NCBI GenBank assembly: GCA_035296085.1
Contig: DATHBP010000242.1
Span: 1-15,976 of the forward strand
Reading direction: 5' to 3'
DNA length: 15,976 bases
Origin: DATHBP01 sp035296085
GTDB lineage: Bacteria > Actinomycetota > Actinomycetes > Propionibacteriales > Nocardioidaceae
Part shown: positions 7,004-14,684 of the stretch, piece by piece
Layout: each line of letters opens with the position of its first letter
Position numbering within the stretch: the stretch's first letter is position 1
Notes under the pieces: model-generated
The model's input: the letters and a program-made list of their open reading frames with translations, nothing else
Told to the model about the DNA's origin: nothing
Databases searched by the model: none
Made by a program: the position numbers and the translations under genes

Positions 7004-8146
7004 GTGGACCGGTTGAGCCTTGGTGTCGTGGGGCGGTCGAGCAAGGAGAACGAGCACCGGTTGCCGATCCACCCGTTGCACCTCGACCGGGTCGAAGCGG
7101 AGCTGCGGCCCCGGCTTTTTTTCGAGCACGGGTACGCGGAGCGCTTCGGCATGGCCGACGAGGAGCTCGCGCCGTTGGTCGCTGGGTTCCGAACCCGCGC
7201 GCAGCTGATCGAGCAGTGTGACGTGCTCCTCCTGCCGAAGCCGCTGCACGAGGACGTCGCCGCCTTCCGCGAAGGCCAGGTGCTGTGGGGCTGGCCGCAC
7301 TGCGTCCAGGACGAGACCATCACTCAGATCGGCATCGACCGGCGGCTCACGTACATCGCCTGGGAGGCGATGCACCATTGGGCGAAGGACGGCAGCTTCG
7401 GTGTCCATGTCTTCCACCTCAACAACGAGCTGGCGGGCTACTGCTCGGTGCTCCACGCGATGCAGCTCGTCGGCACCACCGCCGACTACGGTCCGCGGCT
7501 TCGCGCCGCAGTGATCAGCTTCGGCGCGACCGCGCGCGGCGCGGTGACCGCACTGCGCGCCATGGGGGTGCACAACATCAGTGTTCTCACGCACCGCGAC
7601 GTCTCGGCGGTGGCTTCCCCGATCCCCTCGGTCGTACTCGTGAGCTATCAGCGCAACGAGGGGGATAGCACGCGCATGACGGTCCTGGGAAAGGAGGGCG
7701 ACGTTGCGCTGCCGGAGTACCTCGCGCAGTTCGAGATCGTGGTCAACTGCGTCCTGCAGGACACAGACGCGCCGCTCATGTTCGTCACCAGCGAGGAGCT
7801 CGACCTGTTCGCCCCACGCAGCCTGTTCGTCGACGTCTCGTGCGATCTGGGGATGGGCTTCGAGTGGGCGCGGCCCACGTCGTTCGAGAAACCGATGTTC
7901 ACAGTGGGCAACGGTGCCCGCTACTACGCGGTCGACCACAGCCCGTCGTACTTGTGGAACTCCTCGACCTGGGAGATCAGCGAAGCGTTGCTGCCCTTCT
8001 TGGGGACGGTGATGAACGGACCTGAAGCTTGGGCTGCCAGCCACACCATCGCCAAGGCGATCGAGATACGCGATGGAGTCGTGCAGAACCCCAAGATCCT
8101 GTCGTTCCAGGGCCGGCAGCCGGACTTCCCCCACGCCAGGGGCTGA
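7004..8146 (+). CDS. N5-(carboxyethyl)ornithine synthase-like enzyme (alanine dehydrogenase/PNT fold)
   Basis: A 380-residue protein of the alanine dehydrogenase/transhydrogenase family. The N-terminal domain has GVVGRSSKENEHRLPIHP (7-24), with the substrate-binding Arg of the family, LLLPKPL (75-81) with its conserved Lys, and WPHC (97-100) with the catalytic His. A Rossmann segment AAVISFGATARGAV spans about 168-181. The pattern fits proteins annotated as N5-(carboxyethyl)ornithine synthase, which reductively joins pyruvate to the side-chain amine of ornithine (or lysine) using NADPH, better than alanine dehydrogenase itself, whose nucleotide loop is usually GGGTVG-like. The GTG at 7004-7006 was chosen because GGAG lies 5 nt upstream; the TTG at 7013 is an alternative. 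No ornithine, opine or siderophore genes adjoin it, so the true substrate is unclear. Confidence 0.8.
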   Translation: MDRLSLGVVGRSSKENEHRLPIHPLHLDRVEAELRPRLFFEHGYAERFGMADEELAPLVAGFRTRAQLIEQCDVLLLPKPLHEDVAAFREGQVLWGWPHCVQDETITQIGIDRRLTYIAWEAMHHWAKDGSFGVHVFHLNNELAGYCSVLHAMQLVGTTADYGPRLRAAVISFGATARGAVTALRAMGVHNISVLTHRDVSAVASPIPSVVLVSYQRNEGDSTRMTVLGKEGDVALPEYLAQFEIVVNCVLQDTDAPLMFVTSEELDLFAPRSLFVDVSCDLGMGFEWARPTSFEKPMFTVGNGARYYAVDHSPSYLWNSSTWEISEALLPFLGTVMNGPEAWAASHTIAKAIEIRDGVVQNPKILSFQGRQPDFPHARG

Positions 8147-8169
8147 GCCGGCGCCGGCACGATCCGTCG

Positions 8170-8973
8170 TCACGGCGTCCGGGCCGCGCGGTAGCGCTCC
8201 TCGGCGACCATGTTGCCGCCGTCGACCACGATGACCTGCCCGGTCACATACCCCGCGCCGGGCGATGCGAGCCACGCCACGGCCGAGGCGACCTCGCCGG
8301 CGGTCCCGCAGCGACCGACGGGCGTGCCAGCCCCGAGCTCGAGCTCGTGGGTGAGCGAAGAGCCCGTGGCGATCCAGCCCGGCGCCACGGCGTTGACGGT
8401 CGTGCCGTGAGCTCCCAGGTCCACGGCGAGCGCCCGGGTGAGACCGACCATCGCCGCCTTGGCGGCTGCGTATGTCACCTCCGCGGCCATCGCGGCCACT
8501 GGCCCGGTCACCGAGGCCACGTTGACGATGCGCCCACCGGGTCGGCGGGTGATCTGCGGTACCGCCGCTCGGCACACCGAGAACGCCGTCGTGGCGTTGC
8601 GGTCCAGCCCCGAGCGCCAGCGCGCGAGATCGGTAGCCAGGATGTCGCCGGACTCGTCCGCGTCGTCGCCGACGGCTGTCATGCCGGCATTGTTGACGAG
8701 AATGTCGAGCCCGCCGTGCCGCTCGACCACTGTGTCGACGAGTTCCTGCGCCCAGCCGTCGACGCCCAGATCACCCACGTAGGACGACACGTCGGCGGGT
8801 GTCGTCGAGGTGAGTTCCTTGGCGCGCTCATGGATGCGCTCGGTCGTCGAGGTGATGGCGAGGGCCGCGCCAAGCCTGCCGAGCAGGGCGGCGCAGGCGT
8901 ACCCGATGCCATCTGGTGAGCCGGCCCCCGTCACCAGCGCGACCCGGCCGGTGAGGTCGAATGCCGGGGTCAT
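8170..8973 (-). CDS. Short-chain dehydrogenase/reductase (SDR)
   Basis: A 267-residue classical SDR. Features are the cofactor motif TGAGSPDGIG (15-24), carrying two extra residues relative to TGxxxGIG, NNAG at 94-97, catalytic tetrad N126, S154, Y168 and K172 (YAAAK), and a C-terminal GxVTGQVIVVDGG segment typical of 3-oxoacyl reductase-like members. It probably reduces a carbonyl or oxidises an alcohol with NAD(P)H; the substrate cannot be deduced. Its ATG overlaps the aminotransferase stop by 4 nt (ATGA), so the two genes are translationally coupled and likely act in one pathway. An attractive inference is that it reduces the aldehyde or keto product of the transaminase. It ends 23 bp from the convergent Ceo-like gene. 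Confidence 0.9.
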   Translation of the reverse strand: MTPAFDLTGRVALVTGAGSPDGIGYACAALLGRLGAALAITSTTERIHERAKELTSTTPADVSSYVGDLGVDGWAQELVDTVVERHGGLDILVNNAGMTAVGDDADESGDILATDLARWRSGLDRNATTAFSVCRAAVPQITRRPGGRIVNVASVTGPVAAMAAEVTYAAAKAAMVGLTRALAVDLGAHGTTVNAVAPGWIATGSSLTHELELGAGTPVGRCGTAGEVASAVAWLASPGAGYVTGQVIVVDGGNMVAEERYRAARTP

Positions 8974-10334
8974 GTGCCCAGCAGGTCGGCCACCGCAGCC
9001 GCGAACACATGGGTGTGCAGGTCTACGTCGGCTTCGCTGGTCGTCGGGCACATCAGCGCCATGTTGTGGAACGGCGTGAGCAGAATGCCGGAGTTGGCCA
9101 GCCGGAGGTGGAAGTACTCGTCGAGCAGTTCGTCCGCGGCCGCGGCCGACTCGCCACCCGTACGCGGCGCCGGCGCGGTGAACCGGTACTCCGCGCGTGC
9201 CCCGAGACGGGTGATGCTCCACGGGAGCCCGTGCTCGTCGATGCTGCGCTGCACGCCCTCGGTATATCGCGCCGCCAGCTCGGACATCCTCGCGAACGCG
9301 GCAGCCGTCAGCACGTGCTCGAGCGTTGCCCGCATCGCGGCGACCGAGAGGGCGTTGCCGGCCAGCGTCCCTCCGACGCCGCCGACGTCGACGAGGTCAG
9401 CGTCGCGCTCCGCGCCGATGCGCTCGACCAGGTCGTTGGTCAGGCCGTACGCACCGCAGGGCACCCCACCGCCGATCGACTTGCCGATCGTGACGATGTC
9501 GGGCTGCAGCGACCACTCCTTGGTGCATCCGCCCCAGCCGGCGCTGAACGTATGCGTCTCGTCGACCAGCAGCAACGTGCCGCTCTCCCGCGTGATTCGG
9601 CGCAGGGTCTGCAGGTAACCCGGGTCGGGAAGCACGATGCCGATGTTGGTCAGCGCCGGCTCGGCGATCACGACGGCGACGTCTTCATGGCTCAGCGCGG
9701 CTTCGAGCCCGGCGACGTCGTTGAACTCGACCACCCGGGTTGTGAGCGTCGGGTCGACCGCCGCACCGACGTTGCCCGGCCGGGAGACGGGCTCCCCGCC
9801 CGACACCACGATGACCGTTTCGTCGACACTGCCGTGATAGCAGTAGCTGAAGCACAAGACCTTGGGGCGCTTGGTCACCTGCCGGGCGAGGCGGATCGCC
9901 CAGCGGTTGGCATCGGTCGCAGTGAGGGTGAAGCTCCACCGCGGCAGACCGAAGCGCCGCGCGAGCTCCTCCCCGACCCACGCCGCATCCTCGGTGGGCA
10001 GCATGGCCGTGATACCGCCGAGGTCGCCGACGCGAGCGCGTACGGCGTCAACCGTGGCGGGCGGCGAGTGGCCCGCCATCGCGCCGGTGTCACCAAGACA
10101 GAAGTCGACGTAGGTGTGACCGTCGACATCGGTGACCCGGTTGCCGTCCGCTGTCGCGAGATACATAGGGAAGCCGCCGGGCCACTTGGACATCCAGGTC
10201 ATCGGTACACCGCCAAGCAGGTGCTTCTGCGCGCGCTCGTGCGCCGCCCGGCTTCGTGGCCGCCCAAGCGTGTAGCGCTCACGTTCGGTGCGCAGCAATG
10301 CCTCGAGCCGCGATCGGTCGACCGTCGTCGCCAT
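8970..10334 (-). CDS. Class-III PLP-dependent aminotransferase, GSA-aminomutase-like
   Basis: A 454-residue fold-type I aminotransferase. The PLP lysine is K285 (TIGKSIGGGVPCGAYG), the pyridine-N-binding Asp is D258 (LLLVDETHT), and YHG at 166-168 gives the ring-stacking aromatic. N-terminal DVDGHTYVDFCLGDTGAMAGH matches glutamate-1-semialdehyde aminomutase-like proteins. The usual phosphate-binding SGTEA motif is replaced by TATDAN at 139-144, and the usual EPV..N reads EPALTNIG; this places it in a divergent subgroup and away from true HemL. Likely activity is transamination of an amine or omega/beta-amino acid to an aldehyde or keto acid. The ATG at 10332-10334 has a strong GGGGAGGG site (10340-10347). 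It is coupled to the SDR downstream and divergent from a semialdehyde dehydrogenase-like gene. Confidence 0.88.
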   Translation of the reverse strand: MATTVDRSRLEALLRTERERYTLGRPRSRAAHERAQKHLLGGVPMTWMSKWPGGFPMYLATADGNRVTDVDGHTYVDFCLGDTGAMAGHSPPATVDAVRARVGDLGGITAMLPTEDAAWVGEELARRFGLPRWSFTLTATDANRWAIRLARQVTKRPKVLCFSYCYHGSVDETVIVVSGGEPVSRPGNVGAAVDPTLTTRVVEFNDVAGLEAALSHEDVAVVIAEPALTNIGIVLPDPGYLQTLRRITRESGTLLLVDETHTFSAGWGGCTKEWSLQPDIVTIGKSIGGGVPCGAYGLTNDLVERIGAERDADLVDVGGVGGTLAGNALSVAAMRATLEHVLTAAAFARMSELAARYTEGVQRSIDEHGLPWSITRLGARAEYRFTAPAPRTGGESAAAADELLDEYFHLRLANSGILLTPFHNMALMCPTTSEADVDLHTHVFAAAVADLLGT

Positions 10335-10339
10335 GAGTG

Positions 10340-10347
10340 CCCTCCCC
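10340..10347 (-). promoter_or_regulatory. Ribosome binding site deciding the aminotransferase start
   Basis: On the minus strand GGGGAGGG ends 5 nt before the ATG at 10332-10334. This excludes the in-frame upstream start at 10382, which would extend across this site. Confidence 0.65.
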
Positions 10348-10348
10348 G

Positions 10349-10381
10349 GGTGCGGCACCGATGATGCCAGCGGCTGCGGCA
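10349..10381. promoter_or_regulatory. Dyads in aminotransferase / aldehyde dehydrogenase divergent region
   Basis: GGTGC-G-GCACC (10349-10359) is an 11-nt perfect dyad abutting the aminotransferase Shine-Dalgarno; TGCC-N9-GGCA (10365-10381) follows. Both lie in the 99-bp gap between divergent starts and are candidate operators for coordinated control of the amine/aldehyde genes. No regulator gene adjoins them, and no confident promoter hexamers were seen. Confidence 0.35.
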
Positions 10382-10433
10382 AGATGACGTACGGACCGGG
10401 CTAACCGGCGCAGCAACCCACCTGGAGGCAGCG

Positions 10434-11903
10434 ATGACCGAGGTTGACCAACGCGAGGCCAGCGTCGTCGGAGCCGTACCTACCGGGCTGTTCATCGGAG
10501 GGGGCTGGCGAGAGGCAGAGGGCGACCGGCGCCTTGCGGTCGAAGACCCCTCGACGGGCACATCCATCGCCGAAGTCGCCGACGCCAGCGTTGCCGACGG
10601 CAAGGCGGCGCTCGACGCCGCGGTCGCCGCGCAGCCGCAGTGGGCTCGCACCCCGCCCCGGGACCGGGGGGAGATCCTGCGCCGGGCGTTCGAGCTCATC
10701 ACCGAGCGGGCCGATGATCTGGCGTTGCTGATGACGCTGGAGATGGGCAAGCCACTGTCGGAGTCTCGGGCCGAGATCGCCTACGGCGCGGAGTTCTTCC
10801 GGTGGTTCTCCGAAGAGGCGGTCCGCGTCTGCGGCCGCTACTCGGTGGCGCCCAACGGTGCCTCCAGGCTGATGACCATCAAGCAGCCGGTCGGTCCGTG
10901 CCTGATGATCACGCCCTGGAACTTCCCACTGGCCATGGGGACTCGCAAGATCGGTCCGGCGGTCGCCGCAGGCTGCACGATGGTGATGAAGCCGGCCTCG
11001 CTCACGCCGCTCACGATGCTCGCGCTCGCGGACATCCTGTCCGAGGCCGGGCTCCCAGCGGGCGTGCTGAACGTCGTCACCACGCAGTCGACCAGCGCCG
11101 TGATGGAGCCGCTCATCCGCGATCCACGGCTACGCAAGCTCACGTTCACCGGCTCCACGCCAATTGGCCGCAAGCTCGTCGAGCAGTCGGCGCAGGGGTT
11201 GCTGCGGGTCTCCCTGGAGCTGGGCGGCAACGCCCCATTCCTCGTCTTCCCCGACGCCGACCTCGACGTCGCCGTCGACGCAGCGATGCTCGCCAAGATG
11301 CGCAACGGGGGTGAGGCCTGCACGGCGGCCAACCGGTTCCTCGTCCACGAGTCGCTGGCCGAGGCGTTTGCTGACCAGCTGGCCGAGCGCATGGCAGAGC
11401 TCAAGGTGGGTCGCGGGACCGAGGACGGTGTCCAAGTGGGACCGCTCGTCAACGCAGCGCAGCGAGACAGCGTCGACGAGCTCGTCAGCGACGCGGTCGA
11501 GCGCGGCGGCAAGGTGCTCACCGGAGGCAATCCAGGCAACGGAGCTGGGTACTTCTACCCGCCCACGGTCTTGGCACAGGTGCCGGGCGAGGCTCGGGTG
11601 TTCCGCGAGGAGATCTTCGGGCCCGTGGCGCCGATCGTGACGTTCCGCGACGACGCCGAGGCGCTCGCCATGGCCAACGACACCGAGTACGGCCTTATCG
11701 CGTACGTGGTCACCAAGGACCTCTCCCGCGCGCTGTCGATCTCCGAAGGCCTGGAGACGGGCATGGTCGGCATCAACCAGGGGGTTGTCTCCAACCCCGC
11801 TGCGCCGTTCGGGGGGGTCAAGGCCAGTGGCTACGGACGCGAGGGCGGACCTGAAGGGATCGAGGAGTACCTCGAGGTGAAGTACGTGGGACTCAAGCTC
11901 TGA
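10434..11903 (+). CDS. gabD: NAD(P)-dependent aldehyde dehydrogenase, succinate-semialdehyde dehydrogenase-like
   Basis: A 489-residue aldehyde dehydrogenase of usual family length. Catalytic residues are visible: N163 (ITPWNFPLAM), K186 (MVMKPAS), general base E262 (LELGGNAP) and nucleophile C296 (NGGEACTAANRF). FTGSTPIGR at 238-246 is the cofactor loop, and the C-terminal GINQGVVSNPAAPFGGVKASGYGREGG block is characteristic of succinate-semialdehyde dehydrogenases. The expected reaction is oxidation of succinate semialdehyde, or a related semialdehyde, to the acid in the cytoplasm. GGAGG at 10424-10428 ends 5 nt before the ATG. It is divergent from the aminotransferase/SDR pair, which suggests that the three genes handle one amine-derived aldehyde; GABA is the simplest candidate, though the transaminase is not GabT-like. 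The symbol is assigned by motif and is not proof of substrate. Confidence 0.85.
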   Translation: MTEVDQREASVVGAVPTGLFIGGGWREAEGDRRLAVEDPSTGTSIAEVADASVADGKAALDAAVAAQPQWARTPPRDRGEILRRAFELITERADDLALLMTLEMGKPLSESRAEIAYGAEFFRWFSEEAVRVCGRYSVAPNGASRLMTIKQPVGPCLMITPWNFPLAMGTRKIGPAVAAGCTMVMKPASLTPLTMLALADILSEAGLPAGVLNVVTTQSTSAVMEPLIRDPRLRKLTFTGSTPIGRKLVEQSAQGLLRVSLELGGNAPFLVFPDADLDVAVDAAMLAKMRNGGEACTAANRFLVHESLAEAFADQLAERMAELKVGRGTEDGVQVGPLVNAAQRDSVDELVSDAVERGGKVLTGGNPGNGAGYFYPPTVLAQVPGEARVFREEIFGPVAPIVTFRDDAEALAMANDTEYGLIAYVVTKDLSRALSISEGLETGMVGINQGVVSNPAAPFGGVKASGYGREGGPEGIEEYLEVKYVGLKL

Positions 11904-11930
11904 AAGCGGTCAACGGCTCGCTGTTGCCGC

Positions 11931-11950
11931 GCCGTGTTTGACAGCACGGC
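11931..11950 (+). terminator. Possible weak terminator after aldehyde dehydrogenase
   Basis: GCCGTG and CACGGC form a 6-bp stem with an 8-nt loop, 27 nt after the aldehyde dehydrogenase stop. No T-run follows, so termination is only a possibility. Confidence 0.35.
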
Positions 11951-11999
11951 CACGAGCCTCATCTGGCACTCTCCGAACTCCGGCAGCGTGGTGCGTCGG

Positions 12000-12058
12000 G
12001 ACCCGATCTGGACCGGGTCGTGGTACGCCGGCACCAAGCGGCCCCGCTGCGCCGGTAC
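12000..12058 (+). other. Tandem hairpins in the aldehyde dehydrogenase-DUF3048 intergenic region
   Basis: GACCCG/CGGGTC (12000-12005 with 12014-12019, loop 8 nt) is followed 3 nt later by a longer imperfect hairpin spanning 12023-12058. Its arms are GTA/TAC, CCGGC/GCCGG (12028-12032 with 12051-12055) and an inner AGCGG/CCGCT (12037-12041 with 12044-12048). It may be a bidirectional or GC-type terminator, a leader structure of the DUF3048 gene, or a small structured RNA; no known riboswitch class was recognised. Confidence 0.4.
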
Positions 12059-12079
12059 TGCTCATCTGCGAAACGCCGA

Positions 12080-12096
12080 GGGTGGGGGTGGGGGTT
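12080..12096 (+). other. G-tract (potential two-tier G-quadruplex) upstream of DUF3048 gene
   Basis: Runs of 3, 5 and 5 G separated by single T occur about 30 nt upstream of the GTG at 12126. Three runs of three or more do not make a canonical G3 quadruplex, but splitting the G5 runs allows a two-quartet form. It could also influence promoter melting if the transcript starts at or near the GTG. Confidence 0.4.
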
Positions 12097-12125
12097 CTGG
12101 TTGCGACTGAGCAACACTGGACACC

Positions 12126-13172
12126 GTGCCCTCACCTTCGCGTTACGTAGTCGACCGCTCACCTCACCGTAAGCGGCTGCCCACCCTGGTGTTGGCGCTG
12201 GGCCTCGCCTCGGCGACAGCGTGCGCTGGTCAGAGCAACGCGGTGCTGCCTGGCTCCTCGGCGGAAGATCCCGGCACGTCTACGACCGCCGCCGCCACGA
12301 CGCTGCTGCGCAAGTGGGCGCTGACCGGTAGGCCCGTCCAGCACGGTCTCCCGAAGCACGGGGTGTTCGTCGTCAAGGTGGACAACACCGACGCTGCGAT
12401 GCCGCAGGTCGGTCTCGGATCGGCCGACCTGATCACCGAAGAGCTCGTCGAAGGCGGCCTCACCCGCCTCGCGGTGTTCTACTTCACCGACCTGCCCCCT
12501 GCGGTCGGCCCGGTGCGCTCCATGCGCGCGTCCGACATCGGCATCGTGAAACCCGCAGATGCTGTGCTCGTCGCCTCGGGAGCGGCACCGCCCACCGTCC
12601 GCAGGCTCACCTCGGTGGGCGTGGTGCAGAAGGTGGACGGTGCCCCCGGTTTCTACCGGGCCGCAGACCGGCCCTCCCCCTACAACCTGATGCTCCGCCT
12701 GCGCACGCTGGTCGACCGCACACCGTCCAAGCCGCCAACTCGGCCCTATTTGCCGTTCGGGACCGGGGCTCTGCCCGCGGGTCGGCAGGTCACCTCCATG
12801 CAGGCCGTCTTCTCACCCGCGCACACGACATCGTGGCGCTATGTCAAGGCCAAGGGCTGGACCCGGGTCAGCAGCCTTGCAGCACCGGGTGATGACTTCG
12901 TGGCCGACAACGTACTGGTGTTGCGCGTTCGAGTCGGCAACGCGGGCTACCTCGACCCGGGCGGCAACCCGGTCCCCGAGACGTTGTTCAGCGGCCGGGG
13001 GGAAGCCGTGCTCCTGCACGGTGACCGGGCCGTAACGGCGACCTGGCGAAAGCCGTCTCGCGCCGCGCAACTGCAGCTGAGCACCAAGAGCGGTCGCCTG
13101 CTGGTGCCACCCGGTAATACCTGGATCGAGCTGGTGCCTGCCAAGAGCGGCCAGGTCAGCTTCGGCAACTAG
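12126..13172 (+). CDS. DUF3048 (YerB-like) exported protein, probable lipoprotein
   Basis: A 348-residue secreted protein. The N-terminus has a basic n-region (RSPHRKR, 11-17), a hydrophobic core (LPTLVLALGLASATA, 18-32) and Cys33; the lipobox reads A-T-A-C, with Ala rather than Leu/Val at -3, so lipidation is likely but not certain. A Ser/Thr-rich linker (42-60) precedes two parts resembling the DUF3048 N-terminal domain (VFVVKVDNTDAAMPQVGLGSADLITEELVEGG, about 79-110, and GPVRSMRASDI near 137) and its C-terminal domain (DNVLVLRV, VLLHGDRAVTATWRKPS, then GNTWIEL). Bacillus YerB is a relative; the biochemical role is unknown, with envelope location expected. The start is a GTG without a clear Shine-Dalgarno; AACACT at 12113-12118 lies exactly 7 nt before it, so a leaderless transcript is conceivable. 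Confidence 0.87.
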   Translation: MPSPSRYVVDRSPHRKRLPTLVLALGLASATACAGQSNAVLPGSSAEDPGTSTTAAATTLLRKWALTGRPVQHGLPKHGVFVVKVDNTDAAMPQVGLGSADLITEELVEGGLTRLAVFYFTDLPPAVGPVRSMRASDIGIVKPADAVLVASGAAPPTVRRLTSVGVVQKVDGAPGFYRAADRPSPYNLMLRLRTLVDRTPSKPPTRPYLPFGTGALPAGRQVTSMQAVFSPAHTTSWRYVKAKGWTRVSSLAAPGDDFVADNVLVLRVRVGNAGYLDPGGNPVPETLFSGRGEAVLLHGDRAVTATWRKPSRAAQLQLSTKSGRLLVPPGNTWIELVPAKSGQVSFGN

Positions 13173-13211
13173 GTCGACGGCGCGGGCAATCGGCCGCTCC
13201 GCCCTGACAGG

Positions 13212-14684
13212 ATGGCGCGCGTGGTGGCGACCCCGAGCATCTCGTACTCGATCACGGTGCGGCTCGAGCTGCCGGCCGGCAGCGGGGTGGTCAGCCAGCT
13301 GACTGCGACGGTCGAGCAGACAGGCGGAGCGATCACAGCGCTCGACGTGACTGCTTCAGGGCCCGACCTGCTGCGCATCGATGTGACCTGCGCCGCGTCC
13401 GACACCACGCACGCCGACCGGATCGTGGCGGCGCTCGCTGCGCTGCCAGGGGTTGCCGTCCACAAGGTGTCGGACCGTACGTTCCTCATGCACCTCGGCG
13501 GCACCATCGAGATGGCGTCCAAGCACCCGATCCGCAACCGAGACGACCTGTCGATGGTCTACACCCCGGGGGTGGCCAGGGTCTGCATGGCTATCGCCGA
13601 CAATCCAGATGACGTGCGACGGCTGACCGTCAAGCGCAATGCAGTCGCCGTGGTGACCGACGGCTCCGCGGTGCTGGGGCTCGGCAACCTCGGGGCAGCT
13701 GCCGCGTTGCCGGTGATGGAGGGCAAGTCGGCGCTGTTCAAGCGGTTCGCCGGTATCGACGCCTGGCCGATCTGCCTGGACACGCAAGACGTGGACGAGA
13801 TCGTCCGTACCGTGCAGATCATCGCCCCGGTCTATGCCGGCATCAACCTCGAAGACATCTCCGCGCCGCGCTGTTTCGAAGTCGAGGCCCGACTGCGTGA
13901 GCTGCTCGATATCCCGGTCTTCCACGACGACCAGCACGGCACTGCAATCGTGGTGTTGGCTGCGCTGACCAACGCGCTGCGGGTCGTCGGCAAGCGGCTC
14001 AGTGACGTGCGCATCGTGATGTCGGGGGCCGGCGCGGCAGGGACGGCGGTTCTCAAGCTGCTGCTCGAGGCCGGCGCGACCGACGTGGTGGTAGCTGACA
14101 TCGACGGAGTCATCCACAACGAGCGCCCGGGCTTGAGTGCCTCCCTGATCTGGACGGCCGAGCACACCAACCACGCCCAGCAAGCCGGGACCCTGCGTGA
14201 TGTACTGCATGGCGCTGACGTGTTCATCGGTGTCTCAGCACCGAACCTGTTGACCGGCAGGGACATCGCCACCATGGGCACCGACGCCGTGGTCTTCGCC
14301 TTGGCCAACCCGGATCCGGAGGTCGACCCGGCGGCGGCGTCTCAGCACGCTGCGGTCGTGGCCACCGGGCGCTCGGACTTTCCCAACCAGATCAACAACG
14401 TGCTGGCGTTTCCCGGCGTCTTTCGCGGGCTGCTCGACGCGCAGAGCCGCACGGTGACAGAGCACCTCCAGCTGGCGGCAGCGCGCGCGATCGCCGGCGT
14501 GGTGAGCGATGAGGAGCTGAACGCGCACTACATCGTCCCCAGCGTGTTCCATCCAGACGTGCACGCTGCGGTTGCGACCGCAGTCCGGGACGCGGCGACG
14601 AAGGGGGCGCGCGCTCCCGCGTTCCTCCCGGCAGGTCGCGCCGACGCAACGCCATCATTGACCCGTGCCGGCGACCCCACCTGA
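13212..14684 (+). CDS. NAD-dependent malic enzyme with N-terminal ACT domain
   Basis: A 490-residue enzyme that oxidatively decarboxylates malate to pyruvate. Residues 12-88 form an ACT-type regulatory domain (SYSITVRLELPAGSG, then ALPGVAVHKV), suggesting allosteric control by a small ligand. The catalytic part has Tyr117 in YTPGVARVC, Lys172 in EGKSALFK, metal ligands E214-D215 (NLEDI) and D239-D240 (HDDQHGTA), and the cofactor loop GAGAAG at 272-277. Asp296 at the end of the next strand favours NAD. C-terminal LSNP-type loop reads ALANPDPEV. It links the TCA cycle to pyruvate and would complement aldehyde/amine catabolism encoded nearby, though no direct tie is shown. The start is uncertain: the ATG at 13212 has AGG only next to it, while GTG at 13221 or 13224 would place ACAGG at a more usual distance. 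It overlaps yqgE by 20 bp. Confidence 0.93.
   Translation: MARVVATPSISYSITVRLELPAGSGVVSQLTATVEQTGGAITALDVTASGPDLLRIDVTCAASDTTHADRIVAALAALPGVAVHKVSDRTFLMHLGGTIEMASKHPIRNRDDLSMVYTPGVARVCMAIADNPDDVRRLTVKRNAVAVVTDGSAVLGLGNLGAAAALPVMEGKSALFKRFAGIDAWPICLDTQDVDEIVRTVQIIAPVYAGINLEDISAPRCFEVEARLRELLDIPVFHDDQHGTAIVVLAALTNALRVVGKRLSDVRIVMSGAGAAGTAVLKLLLEAGATDVVVADIDGVIHNERPGLSASLIWTAEHTNHAQQAGTLRDVLHGADVFIGVSAPNLLTGRDIATMGTDAVVFALANPDPEVDPAAASQHAAVVATGRSDFPNQINNVLAFPGVFRGLLDAQSRTVTEHLQLAAARAIAGVVSDEELNAHYIVPSVFHPDVHAAVATAVRDAATKGARAPAFLPAGRADATPSLTRAGDPT

Noticed and set aside
8147..8158. Perfect 12-bp palindrome GCCGGCGCCGGC directly after the Ceo-like stop.
   Set aside because: It has no loop and no T-run, so it is unlikely as a terminator; simple GC palindromes are expected in DNA of this composition.
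6932..8575. Very long minus-strand open frame opposite the carboxyethylornithine-synthase-like gene.
   Set aside because: Its translation is low-complexity Arg/Gly/His-rich with no recognised domain, while the plus strand encodes a clear family protein; it is a GC-driven shadow frame.
8961..10364. Long plus-strand open frame antisense to the aminotransferase.
   Set aside because: The minus-strand protein has all key PLP residues, whereas this frame gives only Arg/Gly-rich sequence with no recognisable domain.
11904..12110. The aldehyde dehydrogenase frame stays open for 68 codons after its TGA; from a GTG at 11934 it reads a plausible-looking 58-residue peptide with a Gly-rich end.
   Set aside because: There is no ribosome site for the GTG, the dehydrogenase already has its normal family C-terminus, and the stretch overlaps hairpins. 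Long open frames by chance are common in high-GC DNA. Kept as unproven, not called as a gene or read-through.
12060..12125. Possible tRNA T-arm-like GGTTC at 12093-12098.
   Set aside because: No matching acceptor stem, anticodon arm or D-arm could be folded around it.
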